A stretch of 64,000 nucleotides of DNA from Bacillus australimaris (GTDB lineage: Bacteria > Bacillota > Bacilli > Bacillales > Bacillaceae), in NCBI RefSeq assembly GCF_001307105.1, contig NZ_LGYN01000023.1:1-64000 (forward strand), read 5' to 3'. The position numbers and the translations under genes are program-made. Under the pieces are notes generated by a model, which saw only the letters and a list, made by a program, of their open reading frames with translations, was not told the DNA's origin and ran no database searches. Below, one piece after another: positions 41,841 to 57,589 of this stretch; within the stretch, counting starts at the first letter, position 1, and every line of letters begins with the position of its first letter.

Positions 41841-44189
41841 ATGGGAAAAACAAAACATAAGGGGCCTGTTAAACTCAATAAAAAACCCTCACCAAAGCTA
41901 TGGGCCTCTTTTGCACCAATGGGGCTTGGCAAAGTGAAACCGAAACACATTCGAGATACGATGAAAGTAGCTTGGGATAACAAAGATAACCTTCCTTACG
42001 CGTACCGTATTTTAACGCAGGGCGTTTGTGACGGCTGTGCCCTTGGTGTTTCTGGATTATATGATCAAACGCTCGCAGGACCTCATATATGTACCACGAG
42101 ACTAAATGTACTTCGTCTTAACACGATGCCAGCTATTGACCCAAAATGGTTTGAAGATATTCAGCAGCTAAAGCAAATGGACAGCACCTCTCTTCGCAAG
42201 CTTGGGCGTATTCCCTATCCACTCATCCGAAAAAAAGGTGACAATGCCTTTACACGTATTTCTTGGGATGATGCATTAGATCAAATCGCAGCTAAAATCA
42301 AAACAATTGATAAACGGCAGCTTGCTTTCTATTTAACCGCTAGAGGAATTACAAATGAGGTTTATTATACCGCGGCAAAGGCAGCTCGATTTATAGGAAC
42401 CAATCATATCGATAATGCTTCTCGCATTTGCCATTCACCGAGTAAAACCGCTCTCAAACGATCCCTTGGCATAGGTGCCTCCAGCTGTAATTACAGTGAT
42501 TGGATTGGAACGGATGTATTAATATTTTGGGGATCTGTCGCAGCAAACAATCAGCCTGTTTCTACTAAATATATGTACGCTGCTAAAAAGAAAGGCACCA
42601 AGATTATCGTCATCAATCCGTATAAAGAGCCCGCGATGGAAAAGTACTGGGTTCCCTCTATTCCAGAAAGTGCTTTATTCGGTACAAAAATCGCGGATGA
42701 TTTTTACCAAGTCAATATAGGCGGCGATATTGCGTTTATGAACGGCGTCATCAAACATTGGTTTGACATGGAGCAGCATGCTCCCCATTCCGCTCTTGAC
42801 CATGAATTTATTCAAGCCCATACAACAGGCATAAAAGATTTAAAGCAGCATGTCGCACAGTTGAAGTGGGAGGACCTAGAAGCATCATCAGGTTTATCAA
42901 AAGAAAGAATGAAGGAATTTGCAATACTCCTTGCCAATGCCAATTCAGGTGTTTTTATTTGGAGTATGGGCCTTACCCAGCACCGCTTTGCAACTGATAA
43001 TATATCACAGGTGGCTAACCTTGCCATGCTGCGTGGATTTATTGGCAGGAAACATTGTGGTGTCATGCCGATTCGAGGACATAGTGGCGTCCAAGGTTCC
43101 GGTGAAATGGGTGCTGACCCATTTGTTCTGCCGGGAAGTGATTTTGATGAAGAAAATATTAGTAGAATTGAACAGATATGGGGATTTGACATTCCTAAAT
43201 GGCATGGTGACACCATTGGGCAATCCTTTGAGAAGATGGCTCTCCCAAAAGATCATCCACAAAAACTCAAAATGTTGTTTACAAGCGGTGGAAACTTTTT
43301 AGAAACGATGCCAAATCCAGAAGCAATCGAAAAAGCATTATCTGAGCTTGAACTCCGTGTCCATCAAGATATCATTTTGAATACTTCCACGCTGGTAGAC
43401 GCTGAAGAGGCAGTAATTATTCTGCCTGCTATGACAAGGTATGAACAACCAGGCGGCGGCACATCCACAAGTACGGAACGCATGGTATATTTCAGTCCGG
43501 AAATTGAAGGACCCCGTATTGAGGAAGCCAGAGCAGAATGGGACATTTATATTGATCTTGCGAAAAGGGTGCGGCCAGAAGATGCTGCGCTGATTCATTT
43601 TGAAACAGCTGAAGACATTCGCCGTGAGATTGCGATCGCAAATCGAAACTATGATGGCATCCAGCATTTACGTCAAAAAGGAGACGTTTTTCAATGGGGA
43701 GGCGCATGGCTTTGTGAAGATGGGGTTTGTCCAACACCGGACGGCAAGGGACATCTGCTTCCTGCCCAATTGCCTCAATACCGAAAAACCGAAGGACATT
43801 TTAATATCACGACAAGAAGAGGAAAGCAATTCAACTCCATGATCTATAGTGAAAAGGATGCCTTTAATGGTGGAAAACGGCATTCTATCTTAATGAATGA
43901 AGAAGATGCAAAAGAGCTTTACGTCCAAGAAGGTGATCCAGTTGTTCTCTTTAATCAATATGGGTCCTATCAAGGAGTGGCTCAATTCGGAGAGTTGAGA
44001 CGTGGCAATATTGCGGTTTATTGGCCTGAAGGAAACGTTTTAATTCCTAAAGGTGTATATGAGAGCTACTCACAGATTCCCGAATATAATACGGCTGCCA
44101 TATTAGAAAAAGCCGAAACCTTCCATGCAAGAAAGGATCAGCATTACGTGGAGAAACGAATTGATGAATTAGAAACGACTTTGAATTGA
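41841..44189 (+). CDS. molybdopterin oxidoreductase, YdeP/FdhF family
   Basis: A 782-residue molybdopterin-dependent oxidoreductase alpha subunit, resembling the YdeP-type group often annotated as formate dehydrogenase-like. The N-terminus has GVCDGCALG (Cys63, Cys66) in place of a full 4Fe-4S CxxCxxxC motif. The probable Mo-ligand cysteine is in ASRICHSPSKTAL. bis-MGD binding features and a C-terminal dinucleotide-binding domain follow. No electron-transfer subunit gene is adjacent. Start ATG at 41841 with AGGAGGG upstream. With fdhD, moaA and the OFA transporter it forms a formate/Mo module; the physiological substrate is not proven. Confidence 0.87.
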   Translation: MGKTKHKGPVKLNKKPSPKLWASFAPMGLGKVKPKHIRDTMKVAWDNKDNLPYAYRILTQGVCDGCALGVSGLYDQTLAGPHICTTRLNVLRLNTMPAIDPKWFEDIQQLKQMDSTSLRKLGRIPYPLIRKKGDNAFTRISWDDALDQIAAKIKTIDKRQLAFYLTARGITNEVYYTAAKAARFIGTNHIDNASRICHSPSKTALKRSLGIGASSCNYSDWIGTDVLIFWGSVAANNQPVSTKYMYAAKKKGTKIIVINPYKEPAMEKYWVPSIPESALFGTKIADDFYQVNIGGDIAFMNGVIKHWFDMEQHAPHSALDHEFIQAHTTGIKDLKQHVAQLKWEDLEASSGLSKERMKEFAILLANANSGVFIWSMGLTQHRFATDNISQVANLAMLRGFIGRKHCGVMPIRGHSGVQGSGEMGADPFVLPGSDFDEENISRIEQIWGFDIPKWHGDTIGQSFEKMALPKDHPQKLKMLFTSGGNFLETMPNPEAIEKALSELELRVHQDIILNTSTLVDAEEAVIILPAMTRYEQPGGGTSTSTERMVYFSPEIEGPRIEEARAEWDIYIDLAKRVRPEDAALIHFETAEDIRREIAIANRNYDGIQHLRQKGDVFQWGGAWLCEDGVCPTPDGKGHLLPAQLPQYRKTEGHFNITTRRGKQFNSMIYSEKDAFNGGKRHSILMNEEDAKELYVQEGDPVVLFNQYGSYQGVAQFGELRRGNIAVYWPEGNVLIPKGVYESYSQIPEYNTAAILEKAETFHARKDQHYVEKRIDELETTLN

Positions 44190-44199
44190 TCATCAATTT

Positions 44200-44236
44200 A
44201 AAAAGCAGCTGGGGTTGCTTTCCCAGCTGCTTTTTA
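44200..44236. terminator. bidirectional terminator after the molybdopterin oxidoreductase
   Basis: AAAAAGCAGCTGGG (44200-44213) pairs with CCCAGCTGCTTTTT (44222-44235), 8-nt loop. A-run and T-run flank it, serving both this gene and the converging ywmD-like gene. Confidence 0.92.
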
Positions 44237-44240
44237 CTCT

Positions 44241-44918
44241 CTACCGACCAAAAGCGTTCGCTTCTTGTTGAAGAATGCGGTTTAGCTCTTCGGCATTTGC
44301 AGCCGGTTGGTATTGTCCTCCACCTGCTTTTGCAACAGATTTTAGACTTTTTGCTTCTTTTTCATTCACATCAAAGCCAATGATATTGACGATTGTATCA
44401 ATTCCGTCTTCATGTAATTCCTTTGCAGCTTGTGAAGGGCTTCCACCACAAGTTTCTTCACCATCACTGACAACATATACAATATTTTTCCCTTCAGCCT
44501 GGTGATCTTCAAAATCTTGTTTCGTGTCTGTTAATGCCTTTGCAAGTGGTGTCCATCCGGTTGGCTTGTACACGTTCAGTGCTTGCTGAAATGTTGATGG
44601 TTCATATGCCCCAAATCCATAAACAGCTTCAGAACTTGAACAAGAAACAGCTTTCCCTGCATTTTTATTGGTTCCTTCATGACCAAATACACGAAGCAGA
44701 ACTTGTGTATCTTCTGATAAAATACTCGCAAAGCTTTGGATAGAACGCTTAGCGATATCGATTTTCTTTTCGCCTTCAACTGATTGTGCCATGCTGCCGC
44801 TTAAATCGAGTAATATCACCACATGAGCAGGCTCCTGTTTTGTTACAGCATGAGCTGGTGAAGAAAGAAGCAGGACAAGACTAGCCAAAATGGTTAATAC
44901 GATATTTCTTTTCATCAA
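44241..44918 (-). CDS. ywmD: secreted VWA-domain protein, YwmD-like
   Basis: A 225-residue protein with an N-terminal signal peptide (about residues 1-24, ending AHA) and a von Willebrand factor A domain. The MIDAS metal site is DLSGSMA, with a later DGEETCGG. Paralogue of the adjacent protein at 44996 (common features DGEETCGG, GWTP and the C-terminal KxAKAGxGxYxxA). Probably exported and metal-binding; partner unknown. Second of a tandem pair; convergent with the oxidoreductase gene. Confidence 0.82.
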   Translation of the reverse strand: MMKRNIVLTILASLVLLLSSPAHAVTKQEPAHVVILLDLSGSMAQSVEGEKKIDIAKRSIQSFASILSEDTQVLLRVFGHEGTNKNAGKAVSCSSSEAVYGFGAYEPSTFQQALNVYKPTGWTPLAKALTDTKQDFEDHQAEGKNIVYVVSDGEETCGGSPSQAAKELHEDGIDTIVNIIGFDVNEKEAKSLKSVAKAGGGQYQPAANAEELNRILQQEANAFGR

Positions 44919-44995
44919 AAAACCTCCCTATTTACTTTTGTACAGAAAAAGAGAAACGAAAGCATAAATCAATCGTTTCCCTCTTGTTCAGCAAG

Positions 44996-45694
44996 TTATT
45001 CGTGTAATTTCAATGACTCTGCTGTAAAGATAGAACCCATTTCTTTCCCAGTGCTTGCTTGGTAGTAATGGCCTTTACCAGCTTTCGCTACTTGCTTCAA
45101 TTGACCTTCATAACCATCGTTAAAGTCTAATCCGATTACATTCACAACAGTTGATCCTTTTGAGTTATGCAATTCTTTTGCTACTTTTACAGGATCTCCG
45201 CCACACGTTTCTTCACCATCAGTGATTAAGTACACAATATGTTTTGTTCCTTCGTTAAGCTGCTCATCCGCTTGCTTTGCATTTTCAAGTGCACGTGCAA
45301 TCGGTGTCCAGCCGTTTGGTCCAAGTCCGTTTAAAGAGTTTTCGAAGCTGTCCTTTTCATAAGGCTGTACGCCGTATACACCTCTAATGACTTCACATGA
45401 TTGAGCTTTACCTGAATTTTTATTGTTTCCTTCAGAACCAAACAAGCTCATACGAATTTTAGCGTCTTCGGGAAGTGATTGAGCAAATTTAAATACCTCT
45501 TGTTTTGCGAGGTCGAATTTGCGCTCTCCCTCAACTTTTCTTGCCATGCTTCCACTTGCATCAAGTAAGATTGTAACTCTTACATCTTTGTTATGTTTTT
45601 TGACTGTAGATGCTTCCGCAAATACTGGTGAAGAGATTGACATAGATAATGTCAATACAGCTAAGGTTACGAGTGAGAATACTTTTTTCAACAT
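44996..45694 (-). CDS. ywmC: secreted VWA-domain protein, YwmC-like
   Basis: A 232-residue VWA-domain protein with a signal peptide (about 1-27, ending VFAEA) and MIDAS DASGSMA. Same architecture as the neighbour at 44241; a tandem duplication. Both contain cysteines in NSGKAQSC and ETCGG that could form a disulfide. Start ATG at 45694 with AAGGAGG upstream. The assignment of ywmC and ywmD follows the B. subtilis order next to spoIID. Function unknown. Confidence 0.82.
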   Translation of the reverse strand: MLKKVFSLVTLAVLTLSMSISSPVFAEASTVKKHNKDVRVTILLDASGSMARKVEGERKFDLAKQEVFKFAQSLPEDAKIRMSLFGSEGNNKNSGKAQSCEVIRGVYGVQPYEKDSFENSLNGLGPNGWTPIARALENAKQADEQLNEGTKHIVYLITDGEETCGGDPVKVAKELHNSKGSTVVNVIGLDFNDGYEGQLKQVAKAGKGHYYQASTGKEMGSIFTAESLKLHE

Positions 45695-46016
45695 AATTTT
45701 CCTTCCTCCTTATGTATTTGATTGAAACATCTTAATCGTAAAATATTCTGTCTTGGAATGGTATAGGACTCGGTCCCTTTTTCTCTTTCATCAAAATCAC
45801 TAAAATTCTGTCAGATGTCTAGATAATTTCACCTAACGTGTCATTTATCCTCTCGTTTTCTCCTCCTTTCGAGGGGCTTTGTATCGGCCATCCGTTCTTG
45901 TCGGGACGTATTTGTTTAAGATTTCCTGAGGTGCGTCTTAAGTCGCAATTTGTCACATTCTGTTCAAACCTTTTTGAACACAGAAAAAGATGCCCCTTTT
46001 CTGAGGCACCTTTGCT
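45695..46016. other. intergenic region between ywmC and spoIID
   Basis: About 320 bp without a gene. It holds the spoIID terminator (45984-46013), a second hairpin (TGTTCAAA...TTTGAACA type, 45961-45980) and the ywmC upstream region. No promoter was identified with confidence. Confidence 0.45.
45984..46013 (-). terminator. spoIID terminator
   Basis: AAAGATGCC (45986-45994) pairs with GGCACCTTT (46005-46013) with one G-U pair read on the minus strand; T-run follows on that strand. Confidence 0.75.
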
Positions 46017-47042
46017 TTATTTTTTAGCCATATATGTGTTGAGAAAACGATCAGCTGATTCAATTTGAATTCCTTTATAATAATGTTTCACGATGGCCTC
46101 TACTTTTTTTCCTGACTGTGCCATATAATGTGCACCATATTGACTCATGCCTACACCATGACCATATCCTTTTGTTGTGATGATAATTTGCTGGCCTTGG
46201 CGCTCCCATGTAAAGTCGGCTGAATGGAGGCCCAGTGATTCCCTAATATCTCGACCTGTCAGTGTTTTACCGTTTATCACGGCTTTCGCTACTTGATTTC
46301 CCGGTGTCCGTTCTACAATATGTCCTACCTGCGCCTGATGAGTGAGCGTCACACCTAATTTTTGCTGAAATTCACTAACTGAGATGGTTTTCTTGTTTTG
46401 AAATTTTGGGGATTTTTCGTCCCATTTACTTGAGACACTTTTCAAATAAGGGATTTCGTTTTTCCAATATGCTTCGGCATTTTCAGTTTTCCCGTTACTT
46501 GTTGAAAAGAATGAAGCATCAATTGGTTTCTCGTCATAGGTCAACACTTTTCCTTGTGTGCTGGCGACAGCTTCTGTGACCTTTTTTAATTTCCAATTGT
46601 ACGCTTTTCCCCAGATCTTCTTGAGTTCCTGTTTGTTTTTGTAGACTTGGAACATTTGGGTGTCATCTACAAGAGAACCCTTTGGTGATTTGACGGTCTT
46701 ATCAATGATCATTTGTCTGACAATATACGTTCTTGCTGCGAGTGCCTGTGCCTTGAGTGCTTCCATTTCAAAATCTGCTGGCATTTCAGAAGCTACGACA
46801 CCAATCACATACTCTTCTAAGGGAATGTTTTCTACCTGCTGATGAGCTGAGCGATAGACGGGGATAGCGACGGGTGATTGCTTTAATTTGATTGAACCCT
46901 TCACTTCTTTTTTGACTGATGGTTCCGCTGCTACGTGCTGACTTGCCGCTGGTTTGCCTTGGAACGTCGGCAACACAAGTAATGTTGGAATCATTAAAAT
47001 GATGATGCATATTCCTGCGATTGTCCATATCATTGGTTTCAT
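46017..47042 (-). CDS. spoIID: stage II sporulation protein SpoIID
   Basis: Membrane-anchored lytic transglycosylase of the SpoIIDMP engulfment complex, 341 residues. N-terminal membrane anchor (about 5-28), then the SpoIID/LytB domain with LEEYVIGVVASEMPADFEMEALKAQALAARTY and the C-terminal GYGHGVGMSQYGAHYMA. It makes denuded glycan for SpoIIP to cut. SigE promoter upstream at 47078-47107. Start ATG at 47042 is the family start. Confidence 0.96.
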   Translation of the reverse strand: MKPMIWTIAGICIIILMIPTLLVLPTFQGKPAASQHVAAEPSVKKEVKGSIKLKQSPVAIPVYRSAHQQVENIPLEEYVIGVVASEMPADFEMEALKAQALAARTYIVRQMIIDKTVKSPKGSLVDDTQMFQVYKNKQELKKIWGKAYNWKLKKVTEAVASTQGKVLTYDEKPIDASFFSTSNGKTENAEAYWKNEIPYLKSVSSKWDEKSPKFQNKKTISVSEFQQKLGVTLTHQAQVGHIVERTPGNQVAKAVINGKTLTGRDIRESLGLHSADFTWERQGQQIIITTKGYGHGVGMSQYGAHYMAQSGKKVEAIVKHYYKGIQIESADRFLNTYMAKK

Positions 47043-47077
47043 ATTTGGCTGCCCCCATTTGTCATTGAATCTCTTTT

Positions 47078-47107
47078 ATCCTATGGGCAGGGACAAGCTA
47101 ATATGAC
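47078..47107 (-). promoter_or_regulatory. SigE promoter of spoIID
   Basis: On the minus strand: GTCATATT (47107-47100), 14 bp, CATAGGAT (47085-47078). The -35 is a perfect match to the SigE form and the -10 keeps CATA and the final T. Confidence 0.83.
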
Positions 47108-47250
47108 AGCTTCTTTCATTTATTGGACAAGTCTTTCATGAAGGTATCATGCTGTTTATCGATTGATTTTACAGTTCGTCTTTATGAATAAAATGTATGA
47201 TGGCTGGATACACTAATGATAAGCTTTTAAAAAATGAAGCATTCTATGAC

Positions 47251-47292
47251 TCTAATAAAAAAATCAGCATGCCCCAATGGACACACTGATTT
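47251..47292 (-). terminator. murAA terminator
   Basis: AAATCAGCATG (from 47261) pairs with the right arm ending CTGATTT (47286-47292), with wobbles on the minus strand, followed by a T-run (47260-47253 complement). Confidence 0.78.
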
Positions 47293-47300
47293 CTTTATGA

Positions 47301-48608
47301 TTACGCGTTCAGATCTGATACAACTTGTTCTTGTGTCACATCTGCAGATTTATCGTTTACTCTTTCAATATCTGCACCGATTGCTGCAAGTTTTTGGTGG
47401 AAGTTCACATAGCCACGGTCAATATGCTTCAATTCAGTGACACGTGTATGACCTTCTGCCACTAATCCAGCAAGTACAAGTGCTGCTCCTGCTCTTAAAT
47501 CAGTCGCTGCCACTTCAGCACCTTGAAGTTGAACCGGCCCATTGATAATGACAGAGCGACCCTCAATTTTAATATCGCCATTCATGCGGCGGAATTCTTC
47601 AGCATGCATGAAGCGGTTTTCAAATACCGTTTCTGTGATCATGCTTGTTCCGTTCGCACAAAGCAATAGCGCCATCATCTGAGATTGCATATCCGTTGGG
47701 AACCCAGGATGCGGCATTGTTTTTAGATCGATTGGCTTGAGCTCAGATGGTCCAATGACTCTTAAACCTTCTTCTTCTTCAATGATTTGAATACCCATTT
47801 CTTCCATTTTTGCAACAAGTGATGTCATGTGCTCTGGCACTGCGCCTTTTACAAGAACATTTCCTTCTGTAATAGCTGCTGCCACCATGAAAGTACCTGC
47901 TTCAATTCTGTCAGGGATGATGTTATGTTTTGCACCGTGAAGTGTTTCCACACCTTCGATTTTGATTGTACCAGTACCAGCACCGCGAACTTTACCGCCC
48001 ATGGCATTGATGTAGTTTGCTAAATCAACAATTTCAGGTTCTTTTGCTACGTTTTCTAAAATTGTCGTTCCTTCAGCCAATGCTGCTGCCATGATGATGT
48101 TTTCAGTTGCCCCTACACTTGGGAAATCCAAATAGATTTTTGCACCTTTTAAACGGCCATTTACTTCAGCCTCGATGAAACCATTACCTACTTGAATTTT
48201 AGCTCCCATTGCTTCAAAGCCTTTTAAATGCTGATCAATTGGTCTTGAACCAATCGCACAGCCTCCAGGTAATGCAACTCTTGCATGACCTGTTCTTGCT
48301 AAAAGTGGTCCCATGACAAGCACGGATGCTCGCATTTTACGGACATACTCAAACGGAGCCTCAGTTTCTAGTGCATGAGATGCATCAACTGATACTTCGT
48401 TATTTTCAAAATGTACTTCTGCTCCTAAATGACGTAACACTTCATTGATTGTATATACATCGGAGAGCGTAGGTACATCACAAATTACGCTTTTTTCTGT
48501 ACTTGCTAACAAAGATGCAGCGATAACTGGTAAAACGGCATTTTTTGCGCCTTCTACTTTAACTGTGCCGTTTAACTTTTGACCGCCGCGGACGATGATT
48601 TTTTCCAA
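47301..48608 (-). CDS. murAA: UDP-N-acetylglucosamine enolpyruvyl transferase MurAA
   Basis: First committed enzyme of peptidoglycan precursor synthesis; adds enolpyruvate from PEP to UDP-GlcNAc. 435 residues with the catalytic Cys117 in [13 protein letters not shown], the target of fosfomycin. The start ATG with AAGAC-GGAG-like sequence upstream and the family N-terminus MEKIIVRGG are clear. In B. subtilis it is the main, essential MurA. Neighbours spoIID and ywmB match the conserved order. Confidence 0.97.
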   Translation of the reverse strand: MEKIIVRGGQKLNGTVKVEGAKNAVLPVIAASLLASTEKSVICDVPTLSDVYTINEVLRHLGAEVHFENNEVSVDASHALETEAPFEYVRKMRASVLVMGPLLARTGHARVALPGGCAIGSRPIDQHLKGFEAMGAKIQVGNGFIEAEVNGRLKGAKIYLDFPSVGATENIIMAAALAEGTTILENVAKEPEIVDLANYINAMGGKVRGAGTGTIKIEGVETLHGAKHNIIPDRIEAGTFMVAAAITEGNVLVKGAVPEHMTSLVAKMEEMGIQIIEEEEGLRVIGPSELKPIDLKTMPHPGFPTDMQSQMMALLLCANGTSMITETVFENRFMHAEEFRRMNGDIKIEGRSVIINGPVQLQGAEVAATDLRAGAALVLAGLVAEGHTRVTELKHIDRGYVNFHQKLAAIGADIERVNDKSADVTQEQVVSDLNA

Positions 48609-48640
48609 GGTCTTCCCCTCCGCGTCCCAAATTCTCTATA

Positions 48641-49375
48641 TTAATATTCAGTCGTTACGATTGGTGTGCCAACCGTAATCGTATGATTTTCGTTCATTTC
48701 CGAACTTCTGATGGCAATTTGAACATTCATTTTATCATTTGAAGTCATAATGAACTGTTCCCACTTATCTGTGTAAGCGGAAAGCGACACAAAATTAGAC
48801 TCAACGAGATACTCAACTGGTTTTGCTTGAAATTCATTTGCTAACATTTCAGCTTTTTTTTGCAAAACAACATCCATCATACCATTTACATGACCATCGA
48901 GACAAGTAAAAATTACAAACTTCTCTTGTAATATGCTTTTTGCATGACGTACGAACTGATCATATGTATGCTCCCAGGTATTCAGTGAGCGAGCACCTTT
49001 TTGCTCATATAATAAATACGACTTTTGATTTGATTTTGTGTCCGTCTTCACGAGTAAAATTTTCGATACTGTATCATTTTTTTCATCTTTGTAAATTCCT
49101 GTGACTTTGGAGACATGTTTCTCTTTTTTTTCGGTCCACTCATACTGTCGTAGTTCGTCTTTTAAACGTTTCACTTTTTTTGAAAATTGTTCGGATGAAA
49201 TGTCTGCATTTGTTTTGGCATGAAGGGTCCATCCATCGACTTGGATTTGCTGGTTTTTCAGACCTTCTGCTATTTGCGCGAGCGGAGAAGATTCTTCCGC
49301 ACGAACACCTTGAATCATTAGAACAAAAAAAAGAATAAACGCAAATAATGGCCAACCTTTCAAATACTTTCTCAC
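48641..49375 (-). CDS. ywmB: conserved membrane-associated protein YwmB
   Basis: A 244-residue protein with an N-terminal signal peptide or anchor (about residues 7-26, ending RAEE) and a TATA-box-binding-protein-like fold typical of the YwmB family. Likely extracytoplasmic; function unknown. The start is GTG at 49375 (MRKYLKGWPLF) after a GGGGG-rich site; an ATG at 49382 is out of frame. Lies 32 bp upstream of murAA in the same direction. Confidence 0.85.
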   Translation of the reverse strand: MRKYLKGWPLFAFILFFVLMIQGVRAEESSPLAQIAEGLKNQQIQVDGWTLHAKTNADISSEQFSKKVKRLKDELRQYEWTEKKEKHVSKVTGIYKDEKNDTVSKILLVKTDTKSNQKSYLLYEQKGARSLNTWEHTYDQFVRHAKSILQEKFVIFTCLDGHVNGMMDVVLQKKAEMLANEFQAKPVEYLVESNFVSLSAYTDKWEQFIMTSNDKMNVQIAIRSSEMNENHTITVGTPIVTTEY

Positions 49376-49504
49376 TTGTCATTCCCCCTTGCTACAAGTG
49401 TTGCCGCAAGGAGGTCAATGCATACGTGGAAAAAGTCATCAAAGGTCATACTTTTGACCCTTCTTTTTACGTTCCCGCAGAAGACAGTAACCAAACCTTT
49501 TATG

Positions 49505-49735
49505 TTAAAACATATAAGGAATTTGTCTGGAGAAATTTAAATAATCAAGGAAGAAATTGCTGACCGCAGATGCGATGGCAATGGTAATGAGCATCATCAG
49601 CAACCTTGCCTGAATGATTTTTCCTTTTTTAATCAGTGGATCAATATTTATGGCAAGCAATGCCCACCATGTAACTGCAATAAAAAATAAGTGGATCACA
49701 ATACTCACGATTGCTTGTTGTCCTACGTCTTCCAT
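49505..49735 (-). CDS. ywzB: DUF1146 membrane protein YwzB
   Basis: A 76-residue protein with two membrane helices (about residues 7-29 and 43-64) of the DUF1146 family (YwzB), conserved next to the atp operon in Bacillus. Start ATG at 49735 with AAGGAGG upstream. Function unknown. Confidence 0.88.
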   Translation of the reverse strand: MEDVGQQAIVSIVIHLFFIAVTWWALLAINIDPLIKKGKIIQARLLMMLITIAIASAVSNFFLDYLNFSRQIPYMF

Positions 49736-49905
49736 ACAGTTGAATCCTCCTTTTATTTATTTCTGTAAAGGAAAACTCCCTTTCATTATATCCTCGAAAA
49801 TCGGAAAGATGAATCATTTGGAAAAAAGAGCTACATTTAGTGTGAATCCCCTCTTATCCTCGTGCCAAGGAGATGATATACTGCGTGTGGAAGGAGCTGA
49901 ACACA

Positions 49906-50382
49906 TTGAACGATTCTTTTCCTGACTTTGTTGATTTGTACGGAGAATTGGTTCCCTCATTTGATCATGAATGGGAGGCCATTGCTTTCTACTTTGATTA
50001 TAGACAGACACAGCTAGAAGAATTAGCACAATTGTGTCATTTTCATAACATTTCTTTGGATTATTCTGAGGAAAGCCTGTATCAGTTAGAATCACTATAC
50101 TTTGATGCATTGACCAAGCAGTTGTTTGCTGAGTGGAAAATGCCAATAGATGCATTAGAAGCGATGATGAGCGTGTATATAGGAGAGGTTGTCATCAGTC
50201 ATCATTCAGATGCTGACTGGGTCGTACGGCCTTATATGGACTCTTCGCATCAATATACCCTTGGCTTGCGCAGAAACAACAAAACATGGCATAGTAGTAC
50301 GCAATTTTGCGAGAACTTATATCTAGAAAAGCAAGCATCTCATCCTTATGTGTCGATGTATCAATCTCTCATGTCATCCTAA
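49906..50382 (+). CDS. ywmA: conserved hypothetical protein YwmA
   Basis: A 158-residue acidic protein, rich in Tyr and Trp, with no signal or motif. It occupies the YwmA place, opposite in direction to the atp operon. The start TTG at 49906 follows AAGGAG by 9 nt; an in-frame ATG at 49873 has no site. The 3' end meets a bidirectional terminator shared with atpC. Function unknown. Confidence 0.78.
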   Translation: MNDSFPDFVDLYGELVPSFDHEWEAIAFYFDYRQTQLEELAQLCHFHNISLDYSEESLYQLESLYFDALTKQLFAEWKMPIDALEAMMSVYIGEVVISHHSDADWVVRPYMDSSHQYTLGLRRNNKTWHSSTQFCENLYLEKQASHPYVSMYQSLMSS

Positions 50383-50384
50383 AA

Positions 50385-50419
50385 AAAATCCTTCTTATCA
50401 CAGTGATAAGAAGGATTTT
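50385..50419. terminator. atp operon / ywmA bidirectional terminator
   Basis: AAAATCCTTCTTATCA (50385-50400) pairs perfectly with TGATAAGAAGGATTTT (50404-50419) around a 3-nt loop. Confidence 0.94.
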
Positions 50420-50424
50420 CTGTT

Positions 50425-50832
<408 letters not shown>

Positions 50833-50844
50833 CTAAGGACCAGA

Positions 50845-52284
<1,440 letters not shown>

Positions 52285-52290
52285 TTATTT

Positions 52291-53175
<885 letters not shown>

Positions 53176-53245
53176 TCAGGAATCCGTGTTCATTTACGTG
53201 AAAAGAGAGAAAAAGAGAATCTTTTTCTCTCGGAAAGATTACTAA

Positions 53246-55312
<2,067 letters not shown>

Positions 55313-55316
<4 letters not shown>

Positions 55317-55834
55317 CGGCTTTCGCCTGCCTCTTTAAGGTACTCTTGAATCAATTTCTCCTGCGCTTGCTCATCAAGTTCTTTTTCAATCACTTTAGAT
55401 GCAATCAGCACAGATAGTGATGCAACCTGCTCACGCAGTGCAGCCACAGCTTGTTCTTTTTCTTTCACGATTTCAGTTCTAGCAGATTCTTTCAAGCGCT
55501 CTGATTCTTGACGTGCTGCTTGAATGATCTCTTCTTTTTGTTTCTCACCAATCTTTTTCGCATTTTCGATGAGAGTATGTGATTCTTCGCGTGCTTCTTT
55601 CAATAATTCACGTTGTTCTTCAAGAAGCTTTTCAGCTTGAACGTGCTTTTGTTCAGCACTTGAAATTTCATTTCCTATATAATCTTCACGCTGTTTCATA
55701 ATCCCTAATAAAGGTTTAAGCGCAAATTTCTTTAAAAGTGCAAGCAAGATGAGCATAGCGATAAGCTGGAATAACATATCACCGGCGTTGAAGCTTAAGC
55801 CCCCTGCTCCTAAAACCACTGGTAACTGAGACAT
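55313..55834 (-). CDS. atpF: ATP synthase b subunit
   Basis: Peripheral-stalk b subunit of 173 residues: one N-terminal membrane helix (about 18-38, [20 protein letters not shown]) followed by a long charged helix that dimerises. ATG start at 55834 with AAGGGAG upstream. Confidence 0.96.
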
Positions 55835-55954
55835 TTAGTACGGCAACTCCCTTCTTTAAATAATATGTTAAGAAACAAAACATAAAGGAATGGCGAAGTT
55901 TCGAACTAATCTGATCTTCGCCATTAAAATTCATATTAGAACGCTTCTCACATA

Positions 55955-56182
<228 letters not shown>

Positions 56183-56215
56183 TTAAAATAACGTCCTTTT
56201 TGGACTCTCAATTTT

Positions 56216-57341
<1,126 letters not shown>

Positions 57342-57355
57342 TCATCTGACTCCCG

Positions 57356-57589
57356 ATGAAAAGTATTGTAAAAAAGGTGATAAATGGTGATGAAAACTGC
57401 GTAGAAGACGCTTTTGATAAAGCCGTCCTGTTCGAAAAAAATCAATCACCCATCGGTCTAATTGCACAATCAGACTTGGAATCTTTAGATCTATGGGATG
57501 CTGCTTCATTCGCTGATACAAACCCTGATATTAAAGGGTTCACAATGAGGATTAGTAGAGTGCTACAGGCTATGAAAACCTTACCATAA
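57356..57589 (+). CDS. possible small protein of 77 residues between atpI and upp
   Basis: The reading frame runs from ATG at 57356 and encodes a protein with a natural-looking composition (DLESLDLWDAASFADTNPD, then MRISRVLQAMKTLP). No Shine-Dalgarno precedes the ATG; the AAAGGTGAT at 57374-57382 would serve only an out-of-frame ATG. It is antisense to the atp leader, so it is equally likely to be a chance frame or a remnant of a larger gene. Not recognised as any family. Confidence 0.25.
   Translation: MKSIVKKVINGDENCVEDAFDKAVLFEKNQSPIGLIAQSDLESLDLWDAASFADTNPDIKGFTMRISRVLQAMKTLP

Noticed and set aside
45838..46068. 76-codon plus-strand ORF between ywmC and spoIID
   Set aside because: It runs through the spoIID terminator and into spoIID antisense, with no ribosome binding site.
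49418..49560. Small plus-strand ORF of about 40 codons with AAGGAGG upstream, between ywmB and ywzB
   Set aside because: The ribosome binding site is only 3 nt from the ATG, it runs antisense into ywzB, and no promoter is seen.
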